Assembly: GCF_024679095.1 (NCBI RefSeq)
Contig: NC_066517.1
Span: forward strand, 22,661,040 to 22,725,039
Direction of reading: 5' to 3'
DNA length: 64,000 nucleotides
From: Eriocheir sinensis
Lineage: Eukaryota; Arthropoda; Malacostraca; Decapoda; Varunidae
In this document: piece by piece, positions 23,093 through 34,727 of the stretch
Layout of the letters: every line of letters begins with the position of its first letter
Position numbering within the stretch: position 1 is the first letter of the stretch
Translations under genes and position numbers: made by a program
Notes under the pieces: model-generated
The model's input: only the letters and a program-made list of their open reading frames with translations
The model's database searches: none
Told to the model about the DNA's origin: nothing

Positions 23093-23158
23093 GTCAAATT
23101 CCGCCTTTCGTCTCTCCTTTCTCTTCCTTCTTCCTACCCTCTTTCGTCCATTACGTTC

Positions 23159-23211
<53 letters not shown>
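22489..23211. repeat. Cluster of four long (TC)n tracts
   Basis: (TC)n at 22489-22550, 22846-22916, 23027-23089 and 23164-23210. The spacers of the last three resemble each other (cttttgtcaa / cctctctcctttctcttcc), indicating duplication together with the microsatellite. Confidence 0.95.
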
Positions 23212-23213
<2 letters not shown>

Positions 23214-24040
23214 GGATTAATGGCGAAAACGCAGTCCTAATGATCCATCGAATCAAATCTAGCGCAGATCCTTGATTACTTCCCCCTTCTTTTGTTTTCC
23301 CTCCTCCTCTTCCTCCCGCTGCTACGCATATTCGATCGTTACTCATAGCACAGTTGATTAGCCCCGACCACACTACCGACTGTGACCGTCAAACAGTTTC
23401 ATTAACCCCGAATTGGTCATGCATAGAAGACTGAAATTAACATGACCACCTGTGCCTCTTCGTTCAGGCCTGCTGGTATATATCTACTACGACTACTACT
23501 ACTACTACGAAAATAATATAGGTAAAGAATGAGAAAATACTGACCTGATGACCTGATGATGGCAATGTTAATGATGCTGATGATGATGGTAATGATGATA
23601 GCTTTCTCTGCTTACTAATCCTCCTTCCTAGCCAGACAAACATACAGACAAACCGGCAGACAGGAAGACAGAAAAACATACCACAGAAGCAGACACACAG
23701 ACAGACATCACAAATAACAGACACATTGTACATAGACAGACAGGCATACCAGACAAACAGACAGACAAATAAAGGAAAGAAGAGGTTACCGTCATGACCC
23801 CGTGACCCACAACGCAAGGTAGGGAGGGGAAGGGTCCGGTCCTCAAGCGGTCATGCCCTCTGCTTTCAGCCCACCAACCCAGAGCCAGCCAGTTCCTCCT
23901 GATACTGTTCCCTCCTATCCCAACCCATCCCCACCCTCTCCTTCCACCCATGTCCCTCTCCCACTCCTTCCTAGTAGCAGTAGTAGTAGTAGTAGTAGTA
24001 GTTGTAGTTTTCATGGCAGAAGTTTTCAGTTATAAAGAAG
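23212..24040. other. Non-coding sequence with cagacaga-rich and TAG repeats
   Basis: Interrupted cagacaaacag repeats span 23630-23775. (TAG)n tracts lie at 23976-24002 and 24044-24085. No coding signal. Confidence 0.6.
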
Positions 24041-24050
24041 AATGTTAGTA

Positions 24051-24083
<33 letters not shown>

Positions 24084-25920
24084 GTTTATGATCTAGAAGA
24101 AACACAATTACCCAACTCTAATCACTACACAGAAAAAAGAAGAAAAAGAAGAGAGAAGAGAAAGAAAACAATAACATTACGACTCTTTATCACGCAACAG
24201 TTCCCCGCCAAACGCATTCCTGAGGCAAGCAAGCAAGCAAGCAAGCAGAGCAAGCAAAGCAAAACAAACTGACGTACAGACACAAAAGAAACATACTACG
24301 GCAAACGGAACAAACAGCCCGCCAGAAAAAAAAAGAAACACAGACTGACTGAGAGAATGGGGATATGCGGACACAAACACAGCAGACAGAAACAGACAGA
24401 CTAACAAACTAACACAAACACAGTAGGTAGAAACAAACGGGAACACACACACACACACACACAGGTAGCCTCCCCCCCTCCCCCCTTCCTTAACGATCCG
24501 TAGCCCGCGTAATGAGCGTCTCACCTGACAGGTAATCCACTCGTCCGATAACGGCTCCCTTAACTTCCCTTCCGGAGACTCCAAATTGTTTTTCCTTGAA
24601 TCCTCCTCCTTCTGTTCTTTTTCCCCTCCTCCTCCTCCTCCGTCATCTGCTATCTTCTTCCTTGTGTTATCTTTCCACATCCTTCATCAGCTCATTTCCT
24701 TTTTTGCTCTATCTTTCCTCCTCCTCCTCATCATCATCATCATCTTCCGGGGCTTCCATTTGTTTTCCTCATCCAATCTTCTTTTTTCCTCCTCCTCCAT
24801 TAGCTTCTTTCCTTCATCTTTCTTCCTCCTTCGGCAGCTCCTCTAATTCTTTCCTTCTTTTATCTTTCCTCCTCTTCCTCTTTTTCATTTTTATTCTTCT
24901 TATCCTCCTCCTGTGTTCTTTCTTCTTCTTCTCATTCTTTATTCTCTAATGTTTCCTCAATTCTTCTCCTTTTTTATCTGTTTTCTTTCATTTTCGATTA
25001 TCATTCTCCTCATCTTCCTGCTTTCTTTCCTTCTTCCTCCCACCTCCTCTTTCATCTTCTCGTTTTTTCTTTCTTCTCTTTGCAATAATTTTCTATTTCA
25101 AAACAGGATGCTGAACATTCCTTAAATTAAAAGTCACTAGCCATTTTATTCCTGTACAAATTTATTCCGTTCAACTTTCTACGCGTGAAACCATCCCAGA
25201 AGTGAAAACATTTATTCATTCATTTATGTTTTCTTTTCGACTTGGCCGGCAGTGCATATCAGGACGGGGGGTTCAATATTTAACTTTTCCCTTTCGGACT
25301 CTTGCGTTACTCTTTCTTTTTATGCAGATGAAGGAGAAACCGAAGAATGAGGGAGAGAGAACATCCAATGACTGCATAACCTAATTTCCCTCGATATTTT
25401 CTTTTAACCTACATAATCTTTTTCCTCAGTGTGCTTTACGACTCCTTCTCCTTCCCTGTTTGCCTAAGATGTTTTAAATTTACTACCCATACCCCACAAG
25501 AACCCCATTTATTTTTATTACTATTATCATTATTATTTTACAGTAGGCTAATGAAAGCAGCTCAAGGGCAAAATAACGAAAAATAGAGCTCGCAAAAACA
25601 TAAAACAAACAAATAAAACGCAAAAATAAAAGACCGCAGACTTTAGAGCATGTAAATATAAAGCTTGACAAACAAAACACACCAAAATATATAAATTCAA
25701 CGCAAAAAACAAAATAAAAAAGCCTGCAAACATTAGCGTACGTATATAAAAAGAACTTGACAAGCGTACAAAGCCCAAAACCACATCCACAACCAAGCAA
25801 AACCTTTCTATATTACCCTTGAATGCGAAAAGAATGAAGGACAATAGGGGATTCAACTCCAACACATACCACGAGCCCCTATCCCCTATAATATGAAAAA
25901 TACATGACAAAATGAACGTT
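24041..25920. other. Pyrimidine-rich then AT-rich non-coding sequence
   Basis: 24580-25090 is strongly CT-skewed (tcctcctcctt-type). At 25537-25575 acagtaggctaatgaaagcag and ctcaagggcaaaa match the head of the dispersed repeat at 5046. No genes seen. Confidence 0.55.
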
Positions 25921-25924
25921 GGAG

Positions 25925-26290
25925 AGCAGAGTATATAAACCGAGATGTGACATTGAAGACTGAGATAAACGAAAACAAAGCAAAGGAAAAAGAAATATTA
26001 GTATAAATAAAAAAGAATGAAAATACACAAAAAACAAGAGAAGGCGATGAAAAGGGTTAGATGAAGAAGAGGAAGAAGAAGACGAAGAAGAGGAGAAAGG
26101 AGAATAAATATATATAACCGAGATAAGACATTGAAGACTGAGATAGACGAAAATAAAGCAAAAGAAAAGAAAATACCAGTGTGAATAAGAAGAGTGAAGA
26201 TACACGGAAAACAAGATAAAAAAAAAAGTTAGACGAAGAAGAGGAGGAAGGAGGAGACGAAGAGGAAAAGGAAGGAGAAGACGAAGAAGA
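25925..26290. repeat. Two-copy tandem repeat of about 175 bp
   Basis: Shared landmarks are aaccgagatRWgacattgaa, gactgagata and aagaagaggaa, at about 25938 and 26115. Confidence 0.8.
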
Positions 26291-26489
26291 GGAGGAGGAA
26301 GAAGACGAAGAACAACAAGAACAAGAAGTAAAACAAGAGGAAGAAGAGGGAATACGCAAAAGAGATCAAACTCTAAACTATTTTCACTTTCTAATCCTTT
26401 CTTCATTATCTTTCACGGTTCAATCCTTGCAATGCTTTCGCGGGTTCACTCACAAAGACTAAATTACAACCAGTTCAGTCCAGTGAGCC

Positions 26490-26493
<4 letters not shown>

Positions 26494-26555
<62 letters not shown>

Positions 26556-26599
26556 CGTTACATATAGGGGTGGTTAGGTTCGCTCTACCCTCCCCCCCT

Positions 26600-26630
<31 letters not shown>

Positions 26631-26632
26631 GG
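26494..26632. repeat. (GA)n and (TC)n microsatellites in opposite phase
   Basis: (GA)n 26494-26551, then 50 bp of unique sequence, then (TC)n 26606-26631. The two could pair as an imperfect hairpin in single strands. Confidence 0.85.
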
Positions 26633-26884
26633 TACAGGATAGAGAGGACGTAGGGTGTCAAAAGGTCACCCATTAGTTCACGTGGACATCCCCCCAACCC
26701 TGTATTCACCCCCTTCCCACCCCCTCACCTTCGCATCCCTTCGACTTACTTCATTACTGTATTCTTGCTATAAAACCTGAAGCAAGGAAAAATAATGTCA
26801 CAGAATGGAAGGTCACGGACGAGGGGGGTGGATAAATATTTAATGTGGAGCGAAAGTGAGATGCTGGGTAAATAAATAATAAAT

Positions 26885-27510
26885 GGAAGAGAATAATAAG
26901 AAAAATAAGAATAATAATGTCGTTAATCGTTATGAAGCAAAAACCTTCCAAACTAACGCTATTACAAGAGATAATATGACAGTGAAACGCATATTAATCA
27001 CCCTCATTCATAACCACTTAATATACATCATCATCATTCAATATAATAAGGAAAATAAGAATAAAAATGTCGTTAGTCGTTATGAAGCAAAAACCTTCCA
27101 AACTAACGCTATTTCAAGAGATAATAAGACAATGAAAAGCATATTAATCACCCTCATTCATAACCACTTAATATACATCATCATCATTTAATATGATAAG
27201 GAAAATAAGAATAAATATGTCGTTAGTCGTTATGAAGCAAAAAACTTCCAAACTATAGCTATTACAAGAGTTAATAAGACTGTGAAAGTCATATTAATTA
27301 CCCTCATTCATAACCACTTAATATACATCATCATCATCATTCAATATAATAAGGAAAATAAGAATAAAAATATCGTTAGTCGTTATGAAGCAAAAACCTT
27401 CCAAACTAACGCTATTGCAAGAGAGAATAAGACAATGAAAACCATATTAATCAACTTTATTCATAACCACTTAATATGCAGTCTATATATTAATACATTT
27501 TACGGGAAAG
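26885..27510. repeat. Tandem array, period 150-152 bp, four copies
   Basis: The marker cgttagtcgttatgaagcaa recurs at about 26919, 27069, 27220 and 27372, with a conserved cattcataaccacttaatat block. Confidence 0.92.
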
Positions 27511-28627
27511 GAAGTATAAATAAAAATGATTAATAAAGAGGGTATGAAAAAGCCCGCTAGCTGGTGCACATCATAACCTTCCTTACTATATCTACACTAC
27601 TTAATCAATATCGTGAATTAAAATGGTATATATAGTTTCCCACCAGTCCATTACGATAGCCACACTTTCAACTAATCCATTCATCTCAACTCAGTGATTT
27701 ATACGGCGCAATCAACATCATTACGAGTCCTACACTATATAATTTGTCACCTGTATCGATCTGAGAAGACTATCCCTCACACCAAGGCCTTGACTCACAC
27801 CTATGCAAACTAAATCAAGGGAACGAGTAAATATAGGAGAATAACAGCAACACTAGTAGTAATAATAGCGGAAGTAGTGGACGGAGGAGGAAGGGCGTAG
27901 GTCAATATCAGGAAATAATACAGCAGTGTCAAGGGTAATAATAACATAAGTAGAGGAATAGCAACAGCGTAATGAAAGGACAGCCAGACAAGAAAGAAAA
28001 CAGAAACAAAGCAGAAACAGGAGGCAAGAACAGCTGCAGCCAATACAGAAAACAGAAACAGCAACAGGAGGAAAGAAGAGCAACCAAAAAAGAAAACACT
28101 AACAAAAGAAACAATAGGAGGAAAGAAAAGTTATCATGAACACAAAAAAAAGCAGAAGAAACAGCAGGAAAGAACAACAAATAAAAATAAACAGCACCAA
28201 TAGAAACAAAAGGAGGAGAAAAGAACAGCAAGTCGGCAAAGAAACCAACACTAATAGGAAATGCAGAAACAACAGCAGGAGAGAGAAAAAAAGAAGAGCA
28301 GTTGGAAAGGAAAGCAGATTAAAAAAAGATAAAAAAATACGGAAATGGGAACAGAAACAGAGACAGTGGAAAGAAGATTAGAGGTCAAAAAACAAATACA
28401 GAAACGGAAACAGAAACAGAGACAGCAGGAGAAGGAAACAACAGCATCAGTTCCTAAGTACAGCACCACCAACAGCAATTTTAATAGCAAAGCGGAAGCA
28501 GGAACAGCAGGAGGAGGAAGAGGAGAGAACATCATACATGCAAAGAGACAGACAGACAGACAGACATTCACCTTCCCCACCACCTCCACCTCAGGCGACT
28601 TTTCTTTACTTCTCTGAGCACGTCTAC

Positions 28628-28630
<3 letters not shown>
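27511..28630. other. Non-coding, A/AG-rich sequence
   Basis: 27840-28500 is made of irregular agaaacagcaggaaag-type repeats. (CA)n follows at 28631-28665. No genes. Confidence 0.6.
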
Positions 28631-28666
<36 letters not shown>

Positions 28667-28679
28667 GCCTGAACTAGCT

Positions 28680-29150
28680 ACGTCAGACTTAAACATTTAC
28701 TTACCGTGTTCAAATAGATAGAAATGAACTAAGACTTTCCTTATTATTGGCTACTTTTTACATTATCATAGTATTATCATCATTCTCCCTTTCTCCTGTT
28801 TTCTTTCTTTCTTCTCCTCATCATTATCATCATTCTTCATATCCTTCTGTTTTCTTTCTTCTTTTTTATCTTGTTTTCTTTGACATTATCATTAATATTC
28901 TCTCTCCTGTTTTCTTTCCTCCTCCTCATTTTCTACATCCTTCTGTTTTATTTCCTCTTCTCTTTTATCTCGTTTTCTTTGACATTATCATTATTCTCAT
29001 TATCATTCTCCTCTTCCTTCCATTTTCTTTCTTCCTCCTCCTCCTCCTCATTCTTCATATCCTTCTGTGAACTACAAATATGAGACTTACACATTTACTT
29101 CTCGTGTTCAAATAAGTGGAAATGAACAAAAAAACCTTCCTTAATATTAG
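28680..29150. repeat. Spaced duplication and pyrimidine repeats
   Basis: Segments with acatttactt and cgtgttcaaataRRTRgaaat at about 28692 and 29091 are duplicated about 395 bp apart. Between them, three copies of a cctgttttctttc ... cattatcatt unit occur. Confidence 0.7.
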
Positions 29151-29742
29151 GCTAATTTAGACAAGTGATCTTATGGTGAACAATAGAGGAGTTCACCCGT
29201 TTTTATTCTTCATCCTCTTATTACATGGTTATTCTTTTGTCTATCAAGCAAGAGACATACTAACCTTGTATATTATTTAACGGATCTGGCATTACCCTAT
29301 ATATAGTTTCAAGGACTCTATTCTAATATCAAACCGTGAAATGTTACAGAATGAGCTTGTAATAATTAACAAGGCCATAACTTCCTCCCTTTTTGCAGCG
29401 TTCTTCATATACTTCCATTGTTATGAGTACTGTCAGATAATACACCTTATAGGCCAAAGAATGAGATAGTTAGGCCTAATGTTTGTTGTTAGGGTGGTGG
29501 TGATATATGAAAAAGTGAAAATATAAATGAAAGTTGTTCTTGGAGTAATAAAAGTCTGAGCCTACCAAAGATTTTAAAAGGAAGAAAGCACTCTCTCTTA
29601 CTCTCCCTCTCTAAAGTAAAATAAGGTGTGTGTGGGGAATAGTTTTGCTTTTACAGTATCAAACTAGCCTGAACACAATTTACGTAATAGGAAGAAAGTA
29701 TACATTCTCTTTTTTCCAGCATTTGGCAACATAATAATAGAA

Positions 29743-29745
<3 letters not shown>
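29151..29745. other. AT-rich non-coding sequence
   Basis: Nothing recognised; a (TC)n tract follows at 29750-29784. Confidence 0.5.
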
Positions 29746-29786
<41 letters not shown>

Positions 29787-29879
29787 GGATACAGTTTCGT
29801 TCTCGCAATACTAAAAACTGGAAAGAACCTGTATAAGAACATAAGAGAACACACACACACACACGCACTATAATCTTGC

Positions 29880-31080
29880 CATCTTTCAAAGTATAGCATA
29901 TGGCCAGGATTCGAACCCGGAATCATAACAATCGGCGCTATCTAAACCACCACCCAGCCACGGACCCAACCTGTTATCAAATACGAGTAGGTTCCATCAA
30001 AGTACAGTACGGTCAAGATTCTAACCCGAGCCATCTGTACCACTACCCAGCCAGCCAGTCACCCACCACTCCGTTAAAAAGAGTAGCTTCCATTAAAATA
30101 TAGTACGGTCAAGATTCAAGATTCAAATCCAGTCAATACGAAACAAACTCAGTCACCTGTTGCTATTATTACGTCAGTCCGTCATCCAATTAGCACCGAG
30201 TTGAAGGAAGCACACACACACACACACACACACACTCTATCTTCCATCACAGTGAACAGCTAAGACAATTGTAACCCGCACCCAAAACAAAACCGCGCAA
30301 GTCATCAATTACCATCATTACGTCAATCGCTCATCCATTTAGCGAGCACCCACGTGAAGAAAACTACCTTCATGAACTCGCTATACCTTCCATCTAAGTA
30401 CAAGAAAGTCATGACTGGAACCCGCAGCGAAGATAGATAGATGACAGACACTCATCTATTATCTCTAACCAACTCTAGCCGCCATACAATCCTCCCAATC
30501 ATCTAATGCCACCATACAATCATCACAACCAGCTTTTGCCACCATACAACCATACATTGCCGTCATACATCCATACATAGCCCCCATACGACCATCTGTT
30601 GCTACTATACAGTTAGCACACGCTTGAAGAAAGCACACACTCCCATGGTTTTAAAGTCTTGTTATTATTACCACTATCTTTCGTCACCACACAACCACTC
30701 TATTGCTACCATATAACCATCTCATACCACCACTATACTAACCATTTACCCAGTTAGCACCCAGTTGGAGAAAGCACACACTCTCCACCAAGAATCCATG
30801 TTGTCTTGTTCGCTACCTTCCATCAACTTGTAGCACAGCCAAGATCGGAACTCATCCCCAAAACAACTGCTTGCGTCATAGATTACCACCGGAACACTCA
30901 ACATTCACACGGTTATCACGACGCTGAAGAAAGCACATATGCACACTCATCTTCTTTGCCACCTTCCATCAACGTCAACCCAAAACAGGAACCCACATCC
31001 CTAAACAGAACTGCCTGAGTCATCTATTACCAGCACTATACTAACCAGTCAACCAGTTAGGATCCAGTAGCACACAACCT
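29880..31080 (-). repeat. Degenerate array with tRNA-like box B motifs
   Basis: At 29903 the + strand reads ggattcgaacccgg and, 30-45 bp on, ctaaaccaccacccagcca. Read on the other strand this is a box A-like then box B-like series of a tRNA-derived SINE head. Weakened forms (agattctaacccgag, gactggaacccgc, gatcggaactc) recur at about 30014, 30412 and 30842, together with cagttagcacccagttg and gaagaaagcacacac. None folds as a full tRNA. Confidence 0.5.
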
Positions 31081-31309
31081 TCCCACCCATATATCCACCC
31101 GTGGGAAGGTTATGTAGTTATTACTGGTATAGGAAAGGAAGGGAAGGGATGGGAAGGGAAGAGAAGGGAAGGGGGGGTGTCTACCACCACCACCACCACT
31201 ACCATCTCTAAGCAATCATTATTATTAACTTTAAAGGTTGTTAGCCTGACCCATCTATTTAACAGTAATCTGGACCATCTAGGAGGCTACAGCTGTTGTT
31301 CCCTACGGC

Positions 31310-31311
<2 letters not shown>

Positions 31312-31367
<56 letters not shown>

Positions 31368-31670
31368 CTTTCGTTTGCACTACCTCGGAAAAAAAAGTGC
31401 GAAAACGACTCAATTATTCAGACAAAGAAATATGAGTAGAAAGCGAGACAGACAGACAGACATAAACCACAAAGGAGAACATTTGATGAGGGAAAGGAGA
31501 GAGTGAGGGTGAGGGAAAGGGAGGGAAAGAAATATGAGAGGAAAAAATAGAAGGAAGACCGCGGAGAAAGCAATAGTTTATGACAAGCAAGGAGAGAGGG
31601 AGTGACGGTGCAAGAGAGCGAGAAAGCCAACCATGCAGCGAGAGAAAGACCAACAAAGACAGTAGACGGC

Positions 31671-31721
<51 letters not shown>

Positions 31722-31780
31722 ATGAGAACGAGAACAAAAAAGAATAGTAAAAAGTTGATATGGGAATGATAAATGAGACG

Positions 31781-31811
<31 letters not shown>

Positions 31812-31812
31812 C
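31312..31812. repeat. (GA)n and (TAG)n microsatellites
   Basis: (GA)n at 31313-31362 and 31675-31719; (TAG)n 31781-31811; gata/gaca repeats 31980-32045. Confidence 0.9.
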
Positions 31813-32415
31813 AATAGTAATAGAAAAATAGGAAGAAAAAGAACGAAGAAAAAAAGAGAAAGGTGAAACAAAAGGTGAAACAGAAGAAGAAAAGAAGAAA
31901 GGCGAATATAAGAAAGTGCCATAAGAGATGATGATGATGATGAAGACTAGAAAGAAGAAATAGAAAAAGGAATAGAAGATATATAGATAGATAGATAAAT
32001 AAATAGATAGACAGATAGATAAACGGACAGACAGATAGATAAAGACAGACAGACTAGGCTTTCGTCCCATCGCAGGTGTCGTGGCCCGGGAGGTATAATG
32101 ATGGTGGCGGAGGTTTGCGGGTTGAGAACTATGTAGTATGTAGGTCACGTGGTTCCAATAGCCGTCCACTACATTCCTCTCCTTCCTCCCTGGCCACGTC
32201 CTCTCCCTCTCCCTCTCTCCCTGCAACATGTAGTGAAGGAGAGTCCAATATGATCAGCTGGCTATAATGGTTCCCTGTGGTGAGTGTAGATTGGGTGCAA
32301 CTAACAGAACTGGAGACTGAGATTTTTTGTTATAAAATATTATGTCTCGAAGGTAATGATGTGTTATAGCTTTTATTTATAATTCTTTCTTTTGTTACAT
32401 TGAAGCCGGACGGAT

Positions 32416-32814
32416 TGTTATGCCGGACGTGTTACTTGGGTTCCGTGTCGCCGTCAGGAGACTCCGTGGGAGGGAGATATGTAAACACTTTGCACAGCTT
32501 CTGAAGTTTAATATTCTTCCTTAGTAGTACACTTCACTCTGACTCTTCACTTACCACTAGCTTACTATGACTGGGACTCTCTCGCCCTCTTCTCCTAATA
32601 TATCCAGAACAGTACAGTCTAGAATATTACAGTATATTTCAGATCATACAAGAACATGTAGCAAAAATATATGCGAGTTGGCAACACTTCCCGCCTGGCG
32701 CCTGGCCGCGCCCCGTGGGGCGCGGACGGCTCGCCTTGCTCCCCGCCCCATTGCTCGTTTCTCCGGGAGCCTTCTAGAGGCCTATGGTCGCCGGGGGAAG
32801 CTTCCAGCACAACA
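32416..32814 (-). mobile_element. Solo LTR, copy 1 (minus orientation)
   Basis: 399 bp bounded on this strand by TGTTATGCCGGACG and CCAGCACAACA, the reverse complement of the copy at 37429-37837. It carries the same GC-rich block, the atatttttgctacatgttct block and the agaagagggcgagag block. Flanks are ggat and gaat, possibly a decayed target duplication. No internal retrotransposon sequence adjoins it. Confidence 0.8.
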
Positions 32815-33230
32815 GAATCATGGATAGCCTACTGCCGAAGCCCCATAGATTGGTTTTTTTGTGTTGGCTGTAATGTAAAATGTATTCTAGCTTTCCTTTT
32901 TTTTTTTAAACAAGCCTGAGTGATCATTTTTTATAGCTGCTGTCTACAAGTTATAATGCATGTTCTTGCTGCAGAATCTCTTGTTACTGAATAAAATACG
33001 GTAATATAGTAGTTTATTAAAGGTTCTAGTACTATTTTAGAAGCTATATACACAAACTATACTCCTTCGGGTTTTACTGTTTTCTTTATAATATACATGA
33101 ATTCCATATATAGGCTAATTAGGGCATTTTTTTAAGTTGAAGGTAAAATAGGTGTTGTTTCCAGTGACAGTGCATAACGGTACCCTTTTTTGAGTGACAT
33201 GAAACAACGAATGTATATATAAAAAAAAGT
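32815..33230. other. AT-rich non-coding sequence
   Basis: Nothing recognised. Confidence 0.5.
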
Positions 33231-33235
33231 CACGC

Positions 33236-33238
<3 letters not shown>

Positions 33239-33276
<38 letters not shown>

Positions 33277-33411
33277 CATTGGCTTTTTTTTTTTTTTTAG
33301 GGGGGGGGACTTTCTCTTTCCTCATGATGGTCGACTTTGATGCAACTGATATTATGAATTTACACAGCGTTTTGACTTGAATGCGCGTGACAGTAAGAAC
33401 GAATGCGGTTT

Positions 33412-33449
<38 letters not shown>

Positions 33450-33525
33450 CAACAGCTGACGCCTAAAAGAAAGGAACCACCCATGTTTAAACCAGGAAAC
33501 CGACCATTCTCCTTTCTGTACCTCT

Positions 33526-33587
<62 letters not shown>

Positions 33588-33590
33588 ATG
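33239..33590. repeat. (CA)n and (TC)n microsatellites
   Basis: (CA)n 33240-33275; (TC)n 33415-33447 and 33525-33585; a GGA-rich stretch follows at 33655-33760. Confidence 0.93.
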
Positions 33591-33799
33591 AACTGTTCAC
33601 GGACGAGAAAAGTGTATCCGTGTTTGTTTTGACACTGACACGAACGGTACAGAGAAGAAGGAGGAGGAGGAGGAGGAGCTGATAATGGCAGAACTAGAGG
33701 AGGCGGAAGAGGAGGAGGAGGAGGAGGTGATAATGGAAGAATTAGAGGAGAAGGAGGAGGTTGGCTGCTACTTCCCGTCACCTTCCATTCTTTTCTTCA

Positions 33800-34659
33800 T
33801 TTATTTTCTCCGTTTAAAAGGCAATTCAAGACGTAACAAGGAGTAGCCTACAATGGCCTATCATCCCACAATGCCCTCGTTAAAGAGTCAAGAATACGCA
33901 CATTAACCTTAACATACAAACTAAAAAACTAACAATTAAAACTACCTTCATTCATTCACCAGTATAGCCATAACATCAACCTTAACATACAGACTAAGGA
34001 ACGAACAATTAAAATACCCTCATGCATTAGTATAGCCAGCCATGACATTTTTATCGCTCTCATTATCGAAGCTATTTTGTGTAGGTTAATGGATCTGATA
34101 AATTACGTTACGAGGTATAATAAAAAAGAAAATAGTGTGCATAAACAGACTTGAGTGGCGTTCTGTAAAGACCTCTGTGAAATAATGACAGTTAGAGGAA
34201 AAAAAATAATGGGTCTTGAGGTGACATGAAACTTGAGAAGAAAACACTTTTGAAATTATTATGGTAGGATGGGTAATAGGTTATAACACTACTACTGCTA
34301 CTACTACTACTACTACTACTACTACACTCCTCCTCCTCCTACTACTACTACAACTACTACTACTACTAGCTACTGCATAAGCTATAGTACAAAAACCCTT
34401 CCTGAATGTAAGATTGTAAGATATTAAGAAGCTTATAAGGAAACTATATGCGTGAAGAAAGACAAACCACTCCAGAAATACGGTTATCAGTTAGACAGTT
34501 CTCTTCATTCGCTCATAAGTTACCGGAGGGCTTACAACAACCATAATGACAGTGAATTAACGCTATAAAAATAATCTCCTCCGTGTTCCTTTTAGCTCCC
34601 ATTACCGCCACACCCAAGAAGCCATAAGATGGGTGACGGGACGGGACATAACGATGGGT

Positions 34660-34660
<1 letters not shown>
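33800..34660. other. Non-coding sequence with a local duplication
   Basis: aaccttaacatacaRactaa is duplicated about 75 bp apart (33905, 33980). A (CTA)n tract lies at 34288-34325. No genes. Confidence 0.55.

Positions 34661-34663
<3 letters not shown>

Positions 34664-34726
<63 letters not shown>
34664..34726. repeat. (GA)n microsatellite
   Basis: About 62 bp of uninterrupted GA. Confidence 0.95.

Positions 34727-34727
<1 letters not shown>

Noticed and set aside
26885..27533. Repeated 80-100 codon frames suggesting a repeat protein
   Set aside because: The period is not a constant multiple of 3 and copies carry frameshifting indels; an AT-rich tandem array.
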